DNA of 64,000 bases, taken from NCBI GenBank assembly GCA_031260045.1, contig JAIRKO010000054.1:62001-126000 (forward strand). The letters are read 5' to 3'. Below, in pieces: positions 62,974 through 64,000 of the stretch (the stretch's first letter is position 1; each line of letters starts with the position of its first letter). Below the pieces are notes generated by a model. The model did not search any database. It was not told where the DNA came from and saw only the letters and a program-made list of their open reading frames with translations. The DNA comes from Dysgonamonadaceae bacterium. GTDB lineage: Bacteria > Bacteroidota > Bacteroidia > Bacteroidales > Azobacteroidaceae. Position numbers and translations under genes: made by a program.

Positions 62974-64000
62974 ATGAGTGAAAAATTAATAAAAGTAGGG
63001 ATTAGTCAGGGCGATATGAACGGCATTTCCTACGAATTAGTCATCAAAACATTTGAAGACTCCCAGATGTTTGATTTTTGCATTCCGGTGCTTTACGGAT
63101 CGCAAAAGGCGTGGGCGCATCACCGCACAATGATGGAATTACCCGCCGCCGACATCAATACGATTCATCGCGCGGAAGAAGCCGCCGTCAACCGCCTGAA
63201 TCTCGTGGTTTGCGGCGATGAAAGCCTTCCTGTTTCCAGTTCCCAACCGGAGCAGCAAGCCGACGCCGCTGCCGAGTTGGCAATGCAAACGGCATTGAAC
63301 GACCTCAAAGCAGGACTGATTGACGTGCTGCTGATTGCGCCCTCCAATGCGGACGACCTCCAAATCCTGTCGGAACAATCGCCCGCCGGCGAACCCCTAA
63401 AAATACTTGTTTACAACAGTTTCCGCATAGCCTTGGCAACAGGAAAAATCCCTCTTTCGGATGTTCCCGCCCTGCTGACGGTGGATTTGCTCTTCGATAA
63501 AATCAAAACATTACACAATGCTTTAATCAATGATTTTATGATTAATTTTCCGCGAATAGCGGTCTTGTCGTTCAATCCGGGCATGGGTATCCGCGAGCGG
63601 AAAGAGGGTAGAATAGAGAAGGAAATCATTATTCCGGCAATAAAGAAAGCCGACGAAAACAAGATTATTTGCGTCGGACCCTATGCCGGCGACGAGTTTT
63701 TTGTCGCCGGCGAGTATATGAAATTCGATGCGACGCTTGCCCTCTATCACGATCAGGGGAGCGTCTCGTTTCGCAACATATCGTCCTGTGAAGGAGTGTG
63801 TTATTATGCCGGTTTGCCTTTTACGGTGGTGGCGCCGGATATTGGCGTTACCTACGACAAGGCTGGTTGCAACGAAACCTCCGAAGCCCCTTTTCGGAAC
63901 GCGATTTACTTGGCAATCGACACTTTCGGAAACAAGAAATTCAACCGGAAAATACAGGAAAATCCATTGAAAAAACAATATTTTGAAAGAGGTTCCGATA
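62974..64000 (+). CDS. pdxA: 4-hydroxythreonine-4-phosphate dehydrogenase, cut by window edge
   Basis: The frame from ATG 62974 runs open to the window end (342 codons). It starts MSEKLIKVGISQGDMNGISY and has NFPRIAVLSFNPGMGIRE, VGPYAGDEFFVAGEYMKFDA, the metal-site ALYHDQGSVSFRNI and LPFTVVAPDIGVTYDKAGC. This is PdxA, which acts in vitamin B6 synthesis, in the Bacteroidetes form with SVSFRNI instead of the common GLIPFK. The last residues seen (NPLKKQYFERGSD) suggest that only a few more are missing. Confidence 0.92.
   Translation, partial: MSEKLIKVGISQGDMNGISYELVIKTFEDSQMFDFCIPVLYGSQKAWAHHRTMMELPAADINTIHRAEEAAVNRLNLVVCGDESLPVSSSQPEQQADAAAELAMQTALNDLKAGLIDVLLIAPSNADDLQILSEQSPAGEPLKILVYNSFRIALATGKIPLSDVPALLTVDLLFDKIKTLHNALINDFMINFPRIAVLSFNPGMGIRERKEGRIEKEIIIPAIKKADENKIICVGPYAGDEFFVAGEYMKFDATLALYHDQGSVSFRNISSCEGVCYYAGLPFTVVAPDIGVTYDKAGCNETSEAPFRNAIYLAIDTFGNKKFNRKIQENPLKKQYFERGSD

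Noticed and set aside
1..64000. CRISPR arrays, rRNA genes, complete prophage
   Set aside because: No regularly spaced direct repeats, no rRNA sequence and no phage structural or integrase genes were seen.

Overview
The window is a chromosomal segment of a member of the Bacteroidetes, most likely order Bacteroidales. Four things point that way: the short primary sigma factor without region 1.1; many gene starts preceded by the Bacteroidetes promoter signature TAnnTTTG with a TTG/TTTG box about 19-21 bases upstream and no Shine-Dalgarno; two giant secreted proteins ending in type IX secretion-like C-terminal domains; and DUF5672, DUF3316 and YjgP/YjgQ proteins. Genus cannot be fixed from the sequence alone. 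Both ends cut genes: polA on the left, pdxA on the right.

Layout. 1-8500: the end of polA, two tiny overlapping ORFs, then a leftward surface-glycan modification group (FkbM methyltransferase, zinc-ribbon methyltransferase, FemAB-like acyltransferase, DUF5672 protein, a MycE/TylF-like methyltransferase) interrupted by aroA. Two of the methyltransferases carry long G tracts typical of phase-variable contingency genes; a third glycan gene (DUF5672) is frameshifted at an A run. 8600-11190: an elongator-type tRNA-Met(CAU) followed directly by a HaeIII-like restriction-modification cassette. The cassette is enclosed by 54-bp inverted repeats and by 61-bp direct repeats that begin in the last bases of the tRNA. 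11.4-24.5 kb: ribBA, an LptF/LptG-type permease, a 1386-residue surface protein, a MNT-HEPN pair with a broken HEPN gene, a ClC channel, rarA and rpe. 24.5-36.2 kb: a 1647-residue BspA/cadherin-like T9SS protein, a Fur regulator, serA with a nucleoside MFS transporter, an AAA/PD-(D/E)XK protein, pepP and a HAD phosphatase. 36.4-46 kb: rpoD, an HtrA protease, tRNA-Pro, HicAB, a MalY-type lyase, a Gph-like phosphatase, a CPBP protease, then a graveyard (type ISP restriction enzyme tail, decayed IS5-family transposase, epimerase tail) and a PD-(D/E)XK protein, ending at tRNA-Asp. 46-64 kb: mutS, rnhB, the rpsL-rpsG-fusA block, an S41 peptidase lipoprotein, a DUF3316 outer-membrane protein, parC, rpsF-rpsR-rplI, pheT, yebC and pdxA.

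The parts connect in two ways. First, the restriction-modification cassette predicts cutting at GGCC. Reading the whole window by eye I found only two GGCC sites, both inside the N-terminal half of the 1647-residue surface protein gene. That fits long-term selection by a GGCC-cutting enzyme and suggests the surface gene is a recent import or recombinant. Second, the left end looks like a switchable surface-decoration region, with G tracts that can turn sugar methyltransferases on and off. Intergenic spaces are filled with copies of an interspersed palindromic repeat in two modules (GTCATTGCGAA...GAAGCAATCCAG and GTCATCCCGCG...GCGGGATGAC), one related G/C palindrome sits in frame inside parC, and the window holds several remnants of defence and mobile genes.
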